Part shown: in pieces, positions 8,271 to 16,874 of the stretch
Layout of the letters: each line of letters begins with the position of its first letter
Numbering within the stretch: the stretch's first letter is position 1
Source: Streptomyces hawaiiensis
GTDB taxonomy: Bacteria; Actinomycetota; Actinomycetes; Streptomycetales; Streptomycetaceae
Assembly: GCF_004803895.1 (NCBI RefSeq)
Contig: NZ_CP021978.1
Location: 7,750,001 to 7,814,000 of the forward strand
DNA: 64,000 nt
Direction: 5' to 3'
Program-made: the position numbers and the translations under genes
The notes under the pieces: model-generated
Database searches by the model: none
Seen by the model: the letters and a program-made list of their open reading frames with translations, nothing else
What the model was told of the DNA's origin: nothing

Positions 8271-9238
8271 TCACCTACCGGGACGCGGTCGCCGAGGGCA
8301 TCGCGCGCGAGATGCGCCGGGACACGTCGGTGGTGTGCCTCGGGGAGGACATCGGCGTGGCCGGCGGGGTGTTCAAGACGACCACGGGGCTGCACGAGGA
8401 GTTCGGACCCGAGCGGGTGTGGGACACGCCCATCTCCGAACAGGCCATCGTGGGCGCGGCGATGGGCGCCGCCATGACCGGGATGCGGCCCGTCGTGGAG
8501 ATCATGTTCTCCGACTTCCTGGCCTGCTGCTGGGATTACCTCGCCAACGAGATCCCCAAGGTCCGCTACATGACCGGCGGCCAGGTGACCGTGCCCCTCG
8601 TCGTACGCACCGCCAACGGCGGCGGGCTCGGCTTCGGCGCGCAGCACTCCCAGGCCACCGAGAACTGGACCCTGACCGTCCCCGGCCTGAAGATCGCGGC
8701 ACCGGCGACACCGGCCGACGTCATCGGCATGCTGGCGGCGGCGATCCGCAGCGACGACCCGGTGGTCTTCTTCGAACACAAGGGGCTGCTCGCGACCAAG
8801 GGCCCGCCGCCCCCGCCCGATCACCTCGTCGAGCTGGGCCGGGCCGCCGTCGTCCGGGAGGGCGGCGACGTCACGCTCGTCGCGCTCGCCTCCATGGTTC
8901 CCCTGGCCCTGAGGGCCGCCGACGTACTGGCCGGGGAGGGCATCGACGCCGAGGTGGTCGACCTGCGCTGCCTGGTTCCGCTGGACGCCGCGACCGTTCT
9001 CGACTCGCTGCGCAAGACCTCCCGGCTGCTCACCGTCGAGGAGAACCCGTACCAGGGCGGCTGGGGCGCCACCGTCGTCTCCATCGTCGCCGACGAGGGA
9101 TTCGGCCTGCTGGACGCGCCCGTGCGGCGGGTGGCGGGGGAGTGCGTCCCGCTGCCGTTCGCCGACGTGCTGGAGGAACAGGTCATCCCCACCGTCGACA
9201 AGGTCGTCACGGAGGTCCGCAGGCTCGCCGCGTACTGA
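8258..9238 (+). CDS. Thiamine-diphosphate dehydrogenase E1 component, beta subunit
   Basis: A 326-residue E1 beta subunit. It opens with the characteristic TYRDAVAEGIAREM and VCLGEDIGVAGGVFK segments. The pyrimidine-binding region (residues about 20-180) contains DTPISEQAIVGAAMGAAMTG. The C-terminal transketolase-like domain includes DLRCLVPLDAATVLDSL and TVEENPYQGGWG. ATG 8258 has GGAGG upstream and overlaps the alpha subunit gene. It pairs with the alpha subunit to decarboxylate a 2-oxo acid or cleave acetoin; the substrate cannot be read from sequence. A 41-base gap separates it from the amidohydrolase. Confidence 0.92.
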   Translation: MADVITYRDAVAEGIAREMRRDTSVVCLGEDIGVAGGVFKTTTGLHEEFGPERVWDTPISEQAIVGAAMGAAMTGMRPVVEIMFSDFLACCWDYLANEIPKVRYMTGGQVTVPLVVRTANGGGLGFGAQHSQATENWTLTVPGLKIAAPATPADVIGMLAAAIRSDDPVVFFEHKGLLATKGPPPPPDHLVELGRAAVVREGGDVTLVALASMVPLALRAADVLAGEGIDAEVVDLRCLVPLDAATVLDSLRKTSRLLTVEENPYQGGWGATVVSIVADEGFGLLDAPVRRVAGECVPLPFADVLEEQVIPTVDKVVTEVRRLAAY

Positions 9239-9279
9239 GCCGCACACCCGCCACCGCACACCCCATGGGAGGAAGCGCG

Positions 9280-10641
9280 ATGACCACCAGGACACTGCTG
9301 CGCTCCGGTCACGTGATCTCGATGGATCCGGACATCGGAGACCTGCCCCAGGGGGACGTCCTCGTCGAGGACGGCAGGATCGCGGCCGTCGAGCCCGAGA
9401 TCAGCGCCGACGCCGAGATCCTCGACATGACCGGCCACCTCGTGATCCCCGGCTTCGTCGACACCCACCGCCACACCTGGGAGGCTCCCATCCGGGGCGT
9501 CGCCCCCGACGCCACCCTCGACGACTACTTCGTCGACATCCTCGACACCTTCGCGCCGCTGTACACCCCGCAGGACGTGTACGCCGGCAACCTCGCGGGC
9601 GCGCTGGAGTGCGTCAACGCCGGCATCACCACGCTCGTCGACTGGTCGCACATCAACAACACCCCCGAGCACCCGGACGCGGCGATCCAGGGCCTGGCCG
9701 ATTCCGGCATCCGCGCGCGGTACGCGTACGGCAGCGCCAACACCTCGCTCGCGGAGTACTGGTTCGAGAGCAGGATCGCGATCCCGGCGGACGACGTACG
9801 GCGGATCCGGTCGACCTACTTCGCCTCCGACGACGGCCTGCTGACCATGGGCCTCGCCACCCGCGGCCCCGGCTTCTGCCTCGACGAGGTCGTCACCGCC
9901 GAGTGGGCCATGGCGCGTGAGCTGGGCCTCCCGATCACCGTGCACGTGGCCATGGGGCGGCTGGCCGGCCGCTTCGGCATGGTCAAGCAGCTTCACGGCC
10001 TGGGACTGCTCGGCCCGGACACCACCTACGTCCACAGCTGCTACCTCAGCGGGGAGGAGTGGCGGATGGTCGCCGACAGCGGCGGCACGGTGTCGATCGC
10101 GCCGCAGGTGGAGCTCCAGATGGGGCACGGCTGGCCGCCCGTGATGCAGGCCATCGAGCACGGTCTGCGGCCGTCGCTCAGCATCGACGTCGTCACCACC
10201 GTGCCCGGCGACATGTTCACCCAGATCCGCGCGGCCTTCGGCGCCGAACGCGCCCGCGTCAACGCCGACTGCTGGCAGGCCAACATGCCGGTCCCCGACA
10301 CCATGCTGACCGCACGTCAGATGCTGGAGATCGCCACGGTCAACGGCGCCCACGTCGCCGGGCTGGAGGACCGTACCGGCTCCCTGACCCCCGGAAAGCG
10401 CGCCGACATCGTCGCGATCGACGCGACCGCCCTGAACGTCGCCCCCGTGCACGACGCGGCTGCCGCGGTGACGCTGTGCGCCGACGTCTCCAACGTGGAC
10501 ACCGTCCTCGTCGACGGCGTGATCCGCAAGCGCGACGGCAGGCTCCTCGGCGACACGGCACGCGCCCTGCGGCTCGTCGGCGAGTCCCGCGACCGGCTCC
10601 TCGCGGCGAAGGAGGCCAAGGGGGCGAAGGCACCGGCATGA
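9280..10641 (+). CDS. Amidohydrolase of the TrzA/AtzA/cytosine deaminase-like family
   Basis: A 453-residue metal-dependent hydrolase. Composite N- and C-terminal beta domains flank a TIM barrel: GHVISMD and DVLVEDGRIAAVEP at the start, LTPGKRADIVAID near residue 380. The metal-binding HxH is in VDTHRHTW (about 64-71), a His in TVHVAMG, another in YVHSCY, and the Asp in LSIDVVTT. Relatives deaminate or dechlorinate triazines, guanine derivatives and S-adenosylhomocysteine. ATG 9280 has GGGAGG upstream. Its stop overlaps the bicupin start (ATGA). In this operon it probably removes an amino group or hydrolyses a cyclic amidine. The substrate is unassigned. Confidence 0.87.
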   Translation: MTTRTLLRSGHVISMDPDIGDLPQGDVLVEDGRIAAVEPEISADAEILDMTGHLVIPGFVDTHRHTWEAPIRGVAPDATLDDYFVDILDTFAPLYTPQDVYAGNLAGALECVNAGITTLVDWSHINNTPEHPDAAIQGLADSGIRARYAYGSANTSLAEYWFESRIAIPADDVRRIRSTYFASDDGLLTMGLATRGPGFCLDEVVTAEWAMARELGLPITVHVAMGRLAGRFGMVKQLHGLGLLGPDTTYVHSCYLSGEEWRMVADSGGTVSIAPQVELQMGHGWPPVMQAIEHGLRPSLSIDVVTTVPGDMFTQIRAAFGAERARVNADCWQANMPVPDTMLTARQMLEIATVNGAHVAGLEDRTGSLTPGKRADIVAIDATALNVAPVHDAAAAVTLCADVSNVDTVLVDGVIRKRDGRLLGDTARALRLVGESRDRLLAAKEAKGAKAPA

Positions 10642-11519
10642 CGAATCACCTGGTGCACCACGCCGCCGGCCTGCCCGAGCCGGCCTACGACCGCCACGGT
10701 CACCGGCGCCGGGCGCTGGTCGGCGAGGAGGACGGCAGCGTCCACACCGGCTTCGGCCTGTGCGAACTGCTCCCGGACGGCCGGGTGCCCGCCCATGTGC
10801 ACTCGTACGAGGAGACCTTCCACATCCTCGACGGGGCCGTGATCCTCGACCTGCTGGATGGCTCGTACCTGCTGGAGGAGGGCGACTACGGTCTGCTGCC
10901 GATCGGCGTTCCGCACGCCTGGCGCGGGGCCGGGGGCACCGGCGGCCGCTGGGCGGACATGCTGGCCCCGGTGCCGCGCGCCCGCTACGGACACGACACC
11001 CAGGCCGTACCGGACCTGCCCGCGCGTGAGCCGGCCCGGGTGGACGTCCGCGACCCGCGTACGCGTTCCTTCGGCCACTTCGAGCCCGCCCAGATGGATC
11101 CCGGCAAGCAGTCGCAGGATCTGCTGGCCGCCACGGCGAGCATGCGGACCGCGCTGCTGGTCTACAGCGGGATCACGGTGAAGATGATGATCGACGGCGA
11201 TCTGGGCGCGGTCGCCTCGACGATGTTCATGGTGCGGTACGCGTCCGACGGGGTCATCGGCACCCACGACCACCCCTTCGAGGAGACGTATCTGATCCTG
11301 GAGGGTGTGGCTGAAGCCACCCTCGACGGCGAGCGGTACCGGCTGGAGCCCGGCGATCTGGCCTGGGCGGGCGCCGGGTGTGTGCACGGTTTCGTCAACG
11401 CCGGGCCTGGGTCGCTGCGCTGGCTGGAGACACAGGCACCACAACCGCCGTCGCGGCATTCGTACCGGTTCACGCGGGACTGGGACTACCTGCGCGCGGC
11501 ACTGGAGGAGAAGTCATGA
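10638..11519 (+). CDS. Bicupin (two tandem cupin_2 domains)
   Basis: A 293-residue protein with two cupin domains. The first spans about 35-125 (RVPAHVHSYEETFHILDG, LLPIGVPHAW) and the second about 185-275 (GTHDHPFEETYLILEG, LEPGDLAWAGAGCVHGF). Both retain the His/Glu pattern needed for metal binding. The layout recalls (S)-ureidoglycine aminohydrolase (AllE/YlbA) and quercetinase-like bicupins, although it is somewhat longer than AllE. ATG 10638 overlaps the amidohydrolase stop and its own stop overlaps the SDR start, so all three genes are coupled. It is likely an enzyme acting on a hydrolysis product rather than a regulator, since no DNA-binding domain is present. Confidence 0.82.
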   Translation: MTNHLVHHAAGLPEPAYDRHGHRRRALVGEEDGSVHTGFGLCELLPDGRVPAHVHSYEETFHILDGAVILDLLDGSYLLEEGDYGLLPIGVPHAWRGAGGTGGRWADMLAPVPRARYGHDTQAVPDLPAREPARVDVRDPRTRSFGHFEPAQMDPGKQSQDLLAATASMRTALLVYSGITVKMMIDGDLGAVASTMFMVRYASDGVIGTHDHPFEETYLILEGVAEATLDGERYRLEPGDLAWAGAGCVHGFVNAGPGSLRWLETQAPQPPSRHSYRFTRDWDYLRAALEEKS

Positions 11520-12205
11520 GCAGTGTGCTCGTCGTCGGCGGCACGTCCGGGATCGGGCTCGAGTTCGCCCGAGCACGGGCCGGGCAAGGAGACGACGTCG
11601 TTCTCACCAGCCGCGACACCCAGCGGGCCGAAGCGGTCGCGAAGGAGGTCGGCGCCCGCGGACTCGCCCTCGACCTGGCCCGGCCGCTGGAGATCGCGGC
11701 GGCCCTGGCCGATATGGGGCGTGTCGACCATCTGGTGATCGCGGGCGTCTCCCGGGACGACAACAAGGTGACCGAGTACGACATCGACGCCGCCCTGCGC
11801 CTGGTCACCCTCAAGCTCGTCGGCTACACCGAGGTCGTGCACACGCTGCGCGGCCGGCTGCACGAGGACAGCGCCATCGTGCTGTTCGGCGGCCAGGCCA
11901 AGGAACGTCCCTACCCGGGCGCGACGACGGTGGCGACGGTCAACGCGGGGGTGCGGGGCCTGATGAACTCCCTCGCCGTCGAGCTCGCCCCCGTCCGGGT
12001 CAACGCCGTGCATCCCGGTGTCGTGGGCGACAGCCCGTACTGGCAGGCCAAACCGGAGAAGGTGCTCGCCGCGCTGCGTACCGAGACACCCACGGGGCGG
12101 CTCGCCGCGATGGCGGACGTGGTGGACGCGGTGGACTTCCTGCTGCGCAACCGGTCGGTCAACGCGGTCGAACTGCCGGTGGACGGAGGCTGGTTGCTCG
12201 GGTGA
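11516..12205 (+). CDS. Short-chain dehydrogenase/reductase-like protein lacking the YxxxK motif
   Basis: A 229-residue Rossmann protein. It has a good nucleotide-binding loop (VVGGTSGIGLEFARA, about residues 5-19), the NAG-like strand (HLVIAGVSRDDN) and the C-terminal PVDGGWLLG typical of SDRs. At the catalytic site the expected Tyr-x3-Lys is replaced by Val139-x3-Asn143 (VATVN), and the usual upstream Ser is also not evident. It may bind NAD(P) without classical catalysis, or use other residues. ATG 11516 overlaps the bicupin stop (ATGA) and it is the last gene of the operon. The fold assignment is firm and the activity is doubtful. Confidence 0.8.
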   Translation: MSSVLVVGGTSGIGLEFARARAGQGDDVVLTSRDTQRAEAVAKEVGARGLALDLARPLEIAAALADMGRVDHLVIAGVSRDDNKVTEYDIDAALRLVTLKLVGYTEVVHTLRGRLHEDSAIVLFGGQAKERPYPGATTVATVNAGVRGLMNSLAVELAPVRVNAVHPGVVGDSPYWQAKPEKVLAALRTETPTGRLAAMADVVDAVDFLLRNRSVNAVELPVDGGWLLG

Positions 12206-12221
12206 GCGATCGGGCGAGCGA

Positions 12222-12740
12222 TCAGCCGGCCGACGGAGGCCGCACCACTCGGCCCCGGCGGGCCCTCCGTACGGCGTCGGAGAGCCGGTCGCCGACAGCC
12301 CGGCGCAGCGCGTCGTGGTCGCCGATGACGGTGAGGCCGGGGGTGAGGGGGTGAGGCCGCGGTGCGGGGGCCAGGCCCCGGGCCAGGGCCGGAATCCTCA
12401 CGTCCTGCATGCCGGTCTTCGACGGCGAGGGGGGCGAACTTCTCGCAGGCCTGGGCGGCCGCCGCCGCCAGATCGACGTCCGCGTCGGCCAGGGCGGGGC
12501 GCTGTGGCGGGCACGAGGGCGCGCAGCGCCGACAGCACCGCCAGGCGCAGTGCGAGCCCGTCGCGCTGGAGCGTGGACTCGCCACGGCGGGTGGGCAGGA
12601 GGTCCTCGACCAGGCGGGGCAGGCGGGCGGTCGACGTCCGCGTCGGCCAGGGCGGGGCGCTGTGGCGGGCCGTGGGCAGGAGGTCCTAGACCAGGCGGGT
12701 CGGGCGGGTGGTGGTCCTGCCGGCGCTGTGCGGGGCGATG
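12222..12740 (-). pseudogene. Decayed fragment, possibly of a sensor histidine kinase
   Basis: No intact gene fits this 640-base interval. On the minus strand, pieces in different frames read like a histidine kinase: RLVEDLLPTRRGE (HisKA-like end), DVDLAAAAAQACEKFAPLA (linker) and LTVIGDHDALRRAVGDRLSD, which resembles the N box of the HATPase domain. The pieces are out of frame with each other and interrupted by a local duplication, and no G boxes follow. I infer a degraded kinase remnant; the family is tentative. Confidence 0.4.
12473..12711. repeat. Local duplication with exact 40-bp direct repeat
   Basis: A 40-base sequence at 12473-12512 recurs exactly at 12631-12670. A second unit, beginning GTGGGCAGGAGGTCCT, occurs at 12591-12630 and again with a few changes at 12672-12711. 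The order is A, B, A', B', so the segment looks like the product of slipped or unequal recombination inside the decayed kinase-like region. Confidence 0.85.
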
Positions 12741-12846
12741 CGGCGGTCCTCCTCGTCGGAGTCCTCCGCGGTCAGCACGGCGTCCACGTCGGCGCGGTGA
12801 TCGCCGACGGGCCGCGACCGCTGGGCCACCGCCGGGAGACGGCCGG

Positions 12847-13494
12847 TCACCCGGCACGCCGCAGCGTGTCCTCCACGACGTTCTTGTCCACCGCCGCCCG
12901 CACCAGCGCGGCGGCGAGGACGGCCGGGTCGGTGTCCCCGGCCAGTGCGGTGAGGCGCTCGGGGTCCTGCGGCAGGTCCAGCCGCTCGGCGCCCTGGAGG
13001 GCCTTGGCGTCGAGGCAGGGGGCCGCCTCCGGCCAGACGCCCTGCGCCTCGCGCAGGAAGATGCCGGCTCCGGCAGGACCCATCCCGGGGAACTCCTGGA
13101 GGAGACGGCGCAGTTCGGAGACCTTGCCGTCCGCCTCCCGGCGCAGCCGCCGCAGATCGCCGCCCCACCGTTCGTTCAGGAGCTCGGCGGCGTCGCCGAG
13201 TTGCGTGGCCGTACGTTCGTCATAGCGGCGGTAGCCGCCCCGGCCGAGCGCGTCGACCCGCTGCTGCCGGCCGGCCCGTGCCATGCGGTGCGGATCGCGC
13301 AGCCCCGCCTCGTGCAGGGCACGGGCGGTGGCCAGCGCGACCGAGCCGCGGATGCGGGCACTGAGCAGATGGGACAGCACCAGCAGCCGGTACAGCGGCT
13401 GTGGGGTGTCCTTCAGCCCGATGCCCGCCTCCTCGGCGTACGTCCGGCCGTGCGCGCCGACGAGTTCCCGTACGACGCGCTCCGGGCGGTCCAC
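12847..13494 (-). CDS. HhH-GPD (endonuclease III-like) DNA glycosylase-family protein
   Basis: A 215-residue all-helical protein. The helix-hairpin-helix is LLQEFPGMGPAGAGIFLREA (about 132-151), followed by a conserved Asp in PCLDAKALQ, the counterpart of the catalytic Asp of the HhH-GPD superfamily. The Lys of bifunctional endonuclease III is not present in the hairpin, and no C-terminal iron-sulfur cysteine cluster is seen, so a lyase-type activity is unlikely. It overlaps nothing but sits 3 bases from the DUF3140 gene upstream, forming an operon. It may be a base-excision repair relative or a DNA-binding protein without glycosylase activity. Confidence 0.72.
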   Translation of the reverse strand: MDRPERVVRELVGAHGRTYAEEAGIGLKDTPQPLYRLLVLSHLLSARIRGSVALATARALHEAGLRDPHRMARAGRQQRVDALGRGGYRRYDERTATQLGDAAELLNERWGGDLRRLRREADGKVSELRRLLQEFPGMGPAGAGIFLREAQGVWPEAAPCLDAKALQGAERLDLPQDPERLTALAGDTDPAVLAAALVRAAVDKNVVEDTLRRAG

Positions 13495-13497
13495 GGC

Positions 13498-13842
13498 CTA
13501 CCCCTTCAGCGGGTCGTGCCCGACCGTCATCAGCCGGTGCCGGCGTCGGGTGTCCTCGGCCGTCACCTCGGGCTCGGGCTCGTTCTCCAGGTCCACCTGG
13601 TCGGTGACCGTGTCCACGACCTTCCGCATCACGCGCAGGTCGTCCTCGGTCAGGTCGGTGCGCCGCTTCTGGAGGATCGCCAGGACGTGCTGCCCGGTGG
13701 CCGAGCCCGCCTGGTCCGGCAGCGGCTCGGTGGCCTCGTCGGCGTCGCGGACCCGCAGCCAGGCCGCGAGTTCCTGCGAGGTCATGTTCACCACGCGGTG
13801 GAAGTCCTCCCACAGCGCGTCGAGTTCGAGGGCGTCGGTCAT
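13498..13842 (-). CDS. DUF3140 domain protein
   Basis: A 114-residue small acidic cytosolic protein. Its helical segments, with LWEDFHRVVNMTSQELAAWL near the start and ILQKRRTDLTEDDLRVMRKVVD in the middle, match the DUF3140 family of actinobacteria and proteobacteria. Members are often found next to DNA-repair or stress genes, as here between an HhH-GPD gene and dps. The function is unknown. The start ATG is at 13842; its stop is only 3 bases from the HhH-GPD start. Confidence 0.8.
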   Translation of the reverse strand: MTDALELDALWEDFHRVVNMTSQELAAWLRVRDADEATEPLPDQAGSATGQHVLAILQKRRTDLTEDDLRVMRKVVDTVTDQVDLENEPEPEVTAEDTRRRHRLMTVGHDPLKG

Positions 13843-13894
13843 CGTCTGCCCCTTCCGTACGTACGTCGGATGCTCTGCGCCGTTCCCTCGCGGG

Positions 13895-14371
13895 TCAGCG
13901 GGGGAAGTTCTCCGCGTCGAACATCCACCGCTGCTTCTCCAGCTCCGCGGTGATGCTGATCAGCAGGTCCTGGGTGACCGGGTCCGCCTTCTCCGTCGCG
14001 TCGATGCGCTCGCGCAGTCGGCCCACCGCTTCCTGCAGCGCGTCCACCATCACCTGCACGGCGTCGGAGTCGCGCACCCAGCCCTCCTGCGGGGCGGGCA
14101 GCGTGAAGGCCTTGGCGATGGTCTCCGGCCGGCCGTCCGGCGGGACGCCGAGCGCCGCGGACCGCTCCGCGACCGTGTCGGCGAAGTCCCGCGTCGCCGT
14201 GACCACCTCGTCGAGCTGGAGGTGGATGGACCGGAACCGGGGTCCGACGACGTTCCAGTGCGCCTGCTTCCCGACCAGCGAGAGCCCGAGCAGATCCACC
14301 AGGGTGTCCTGGAGTGCCTCGCAGGAGACCTTGCGGGCGTCGTCGGGCAGTGTGCTCCTCACAGCCGTCAT
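13895..14371 (-). CDS. dps: Dps-family ferritin-like DNA protection protein
   Basis: A 158-residue four-helix Dps protein. The inter-subunit ferroxidase residues are visible in KQAHWNVVGPRF (His), IHLQLDEV (His, Asp) and the following Asp/Glu. The C-terminus ELEKQRWMFDAENFPR is typical of streptomycete Dps. The role is ferroxidation with hydrogen peroxide, iron storage and nucleoid protection. ATG 14371 overlaps the stop of the WhiB gene (ATGA) and has GGAG about 10 bases upstream, so Dps translation is coupled to the upstream regulator. An in-frame extension to 14491 overlaps whiB and is not used. Confidence 0.93.
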   Translation of the reverse strand: MTAVRSTLPDDARKVSCEALQDTLVDLLGLSLVGKQAHWNVVGPRFRSIHLQLDEVVTATRDFADTVAERSAALGVPPDGRPETIAKAFTLPAPQEGWVRDSDAVQVMVDALQEAVGRLRERIDATEKADPVTQDLLISITAELEKQRWMFDAENFPR

Positions 14372-14625
14372 AGGGCACTTCTCCTTCTCGCGTCGTTCCT
14401 GGTCGTCCGGAGCAGTGCGTCGCGCTCCTCCTCGCCGGTGCCGCCCCACACGCCCGAGGCCTGACCGCTGCCCAGCGCGAAGCTCAGGCACTGGTCGGTC
14501 ACCGGGCAGCGCGCGCAGATCCGCTTCGCGGCGCTCACGTCACGCAGGGCGGGGCCGGCGGTGCCGACGGGAAAGAACAGCTCGGGGTCCTCGTCCACGC
14601 AGGCGGCGCTCCGCAACCACTCCAT
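14368..14625 (-). CDS. WhiB-family iron-sulfur transcription factor
   Basis: An 85-residue WhiB-like protein in the start chosen here. The four cysteines that bind the 4Fe-4S cluster lie in AACVDEDPELFFP, RICARCPV and QCLSFAL, and the beta-turn motif GVWGG follows. The basic C-terminus (RTTRNDARRRSAL) is the usual DNA-contact tail. The start is uncertain: ATG 14625 gives the family-typical MEWLRSAAC, while an upstream in-frame TTG at 14658 adds eleven residues; neither has a strong ribosome binding site. Its stop overlaps the dps start, suggesting redox or nitric oxide sensing linked to iron storage. It is divergent from the thiolase gene. Confidence 0.9.
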   Translation of the reverse strand: MEWLRSAACVDEDPELFFPVGTAGPALRDVSAAKRICARCPVTDQCLSFALGSGQASGVWGGTGEEERDALLRTTRNDARRRSAL

Positions 14626-14798
14626 GAACGCGCGGGTGCCCTGGGCGCCCTGGTGCAAACGCGTCGCATGAGGGTCGTCCGGCCTGCGATATGACCTGTG
14701 GAGAGTCCCGGAAGACGCAGAATCTTCACAGGTGGCACGGCGGGGGTCTATAGTCCGAAACTAGCAGTGCTAATTATCCGCGGTGTGAGGAGCCTCTC

Positions 14799-15986
<1,188 letters not shown>

Positions 15987-15992
15987 CGGACT

Positions 15993-16030
15993 CAGCCGAC
16001 CTGGCGGGCCGGGCCCAGCCGACCTGGCGG
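15993..16030. repeat. Short direct repeat downstream of the thiolase gene
   Basis: The 15-base word CAGCCGACCTGGCGG occurs at 15993-16007 and 16016-16030, separated by 8 bases. It lies just after the thiolase stop and before the TSUP promoter. No hairpin typical of a terminator is evident, and no function is assigned. Confidence 0.6.
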
Positions 16031-16100
16031 CATCGGCGGGCCCACCAGGCGAGACGGCGCTTACGAGCACCCGTTCGTTGCACATAGCATCAGTGTTCGC

Positions 16101-16874
16101 ATGAACACCATGACGCTCTGGCACATCACCGGCTGGGAGTTCGCCGCCCTCGCCTTCGCGGCCCTGCTCGTCGGTTTCTCGAAGACCGCGGTGAGCGGGG
16201 CCAACACGGTCAGTCTCGCCATCTTCGCGGCGGTGCTGCCCGCCCGCGCCTCCACCGGCGTGCTGCTGCCGATCCTGATCGCCGGAGACCTCCTGGCCGT
16301 CGCCACCTACCGGCGGCACGCCCACTGGCCCACACTGTGGCGGCTGTTCCCGGCGGTCGCCGCGGGCGTCGTCGTCGGCACGGTGTTCCTGGTCTGGGCG
16401 GACGACGCGATCGTACGGACCTCGATCGGCGCGATCCTGCTGCTGATGGCGGCCGTGACGGTGTGGCGCAGGCGGACGGCCGAGACGGGGGAGGAGCCGG
16501 AGTCGGTCACCACCCGCCCGGGCCGCCTCAAAGCCCGCTCCTACGGCGTCCTCGGCGGCTTCACCACCATGGTCGCCAACGCGGGCGGCCCCGTGATGTC
16601 GATGTACCTGCTGTCCGCGGGCTTCCGCAAGCTCGGCTTCCTCGGCACCTCGGCCTTCTTCTTCCTGATCGTCAACGTCTCCAAGCTGCCCTTCAGCGCG
16701 GGCCTCGGCCTGATCGACGGCCGCTCGCTGCTCCTCGACCTGGCGCTCGTGGCGTTCGTCGTGCCCGGCGCGCTGTTCGGCAAGTGGGCCGTGCACAGGA
16801 TCAACCAGCGGCTGTTCGAGCGGCTCGTCATCGCGGCGACCGTCGTGGGCGGCCTGCAACTACTGCTGCGCTGA
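16101..16874 (+). CDS. TSUP-family transporter (TauE/SafE type)
   Basis: A 257-residue integral membrane protein with about seven or eight hydrophobic helices. It carries the repeated TSUP pattern: FAALLVGFSKTAVSGANT near residues 17-34 and its second-half counterpart TTMVANAGGPVMSMYLLSAG at about 155-174. The family exports sulfite, sulfoacetate or similar small organic anions. The length is normal. It is preceded by an AT-rich 113-base leader and appears monocistronic. Its last 15 bases overlap the 3' end of the convergent HAD gene, a tail-to-tail arrangement. Confidence 0.88.
   Translation: MNTMTLWHITGWEFAALAFAALLVGFSKTAVSGANTVSLAIFAAVLPARASTGVLLPILIAGDLLAVATYRRHAHWPTLWRLFPAVAAGVVVGTVFLVWADDAIVRTSIGAILLLMAAVTVWRRRTAETGEEPESVTTRPGRLKARSYGVLGGFTTMVANAGGPVMSMYLLSAGFRKLGFLGTSAFFFLIVNVSKLPFSAGLGLIDGRSLLLDLALVAFVVPGALFGKWAVHRINQRLFERLVIAATVVGGLQLLLR

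Noticed and set aside
12409..13953. 514-codon plus-strand frame over the HhH-GPD and DUF3140 genes
   Set aside because: It is antisense to two genes with recognisable families and normal starts.
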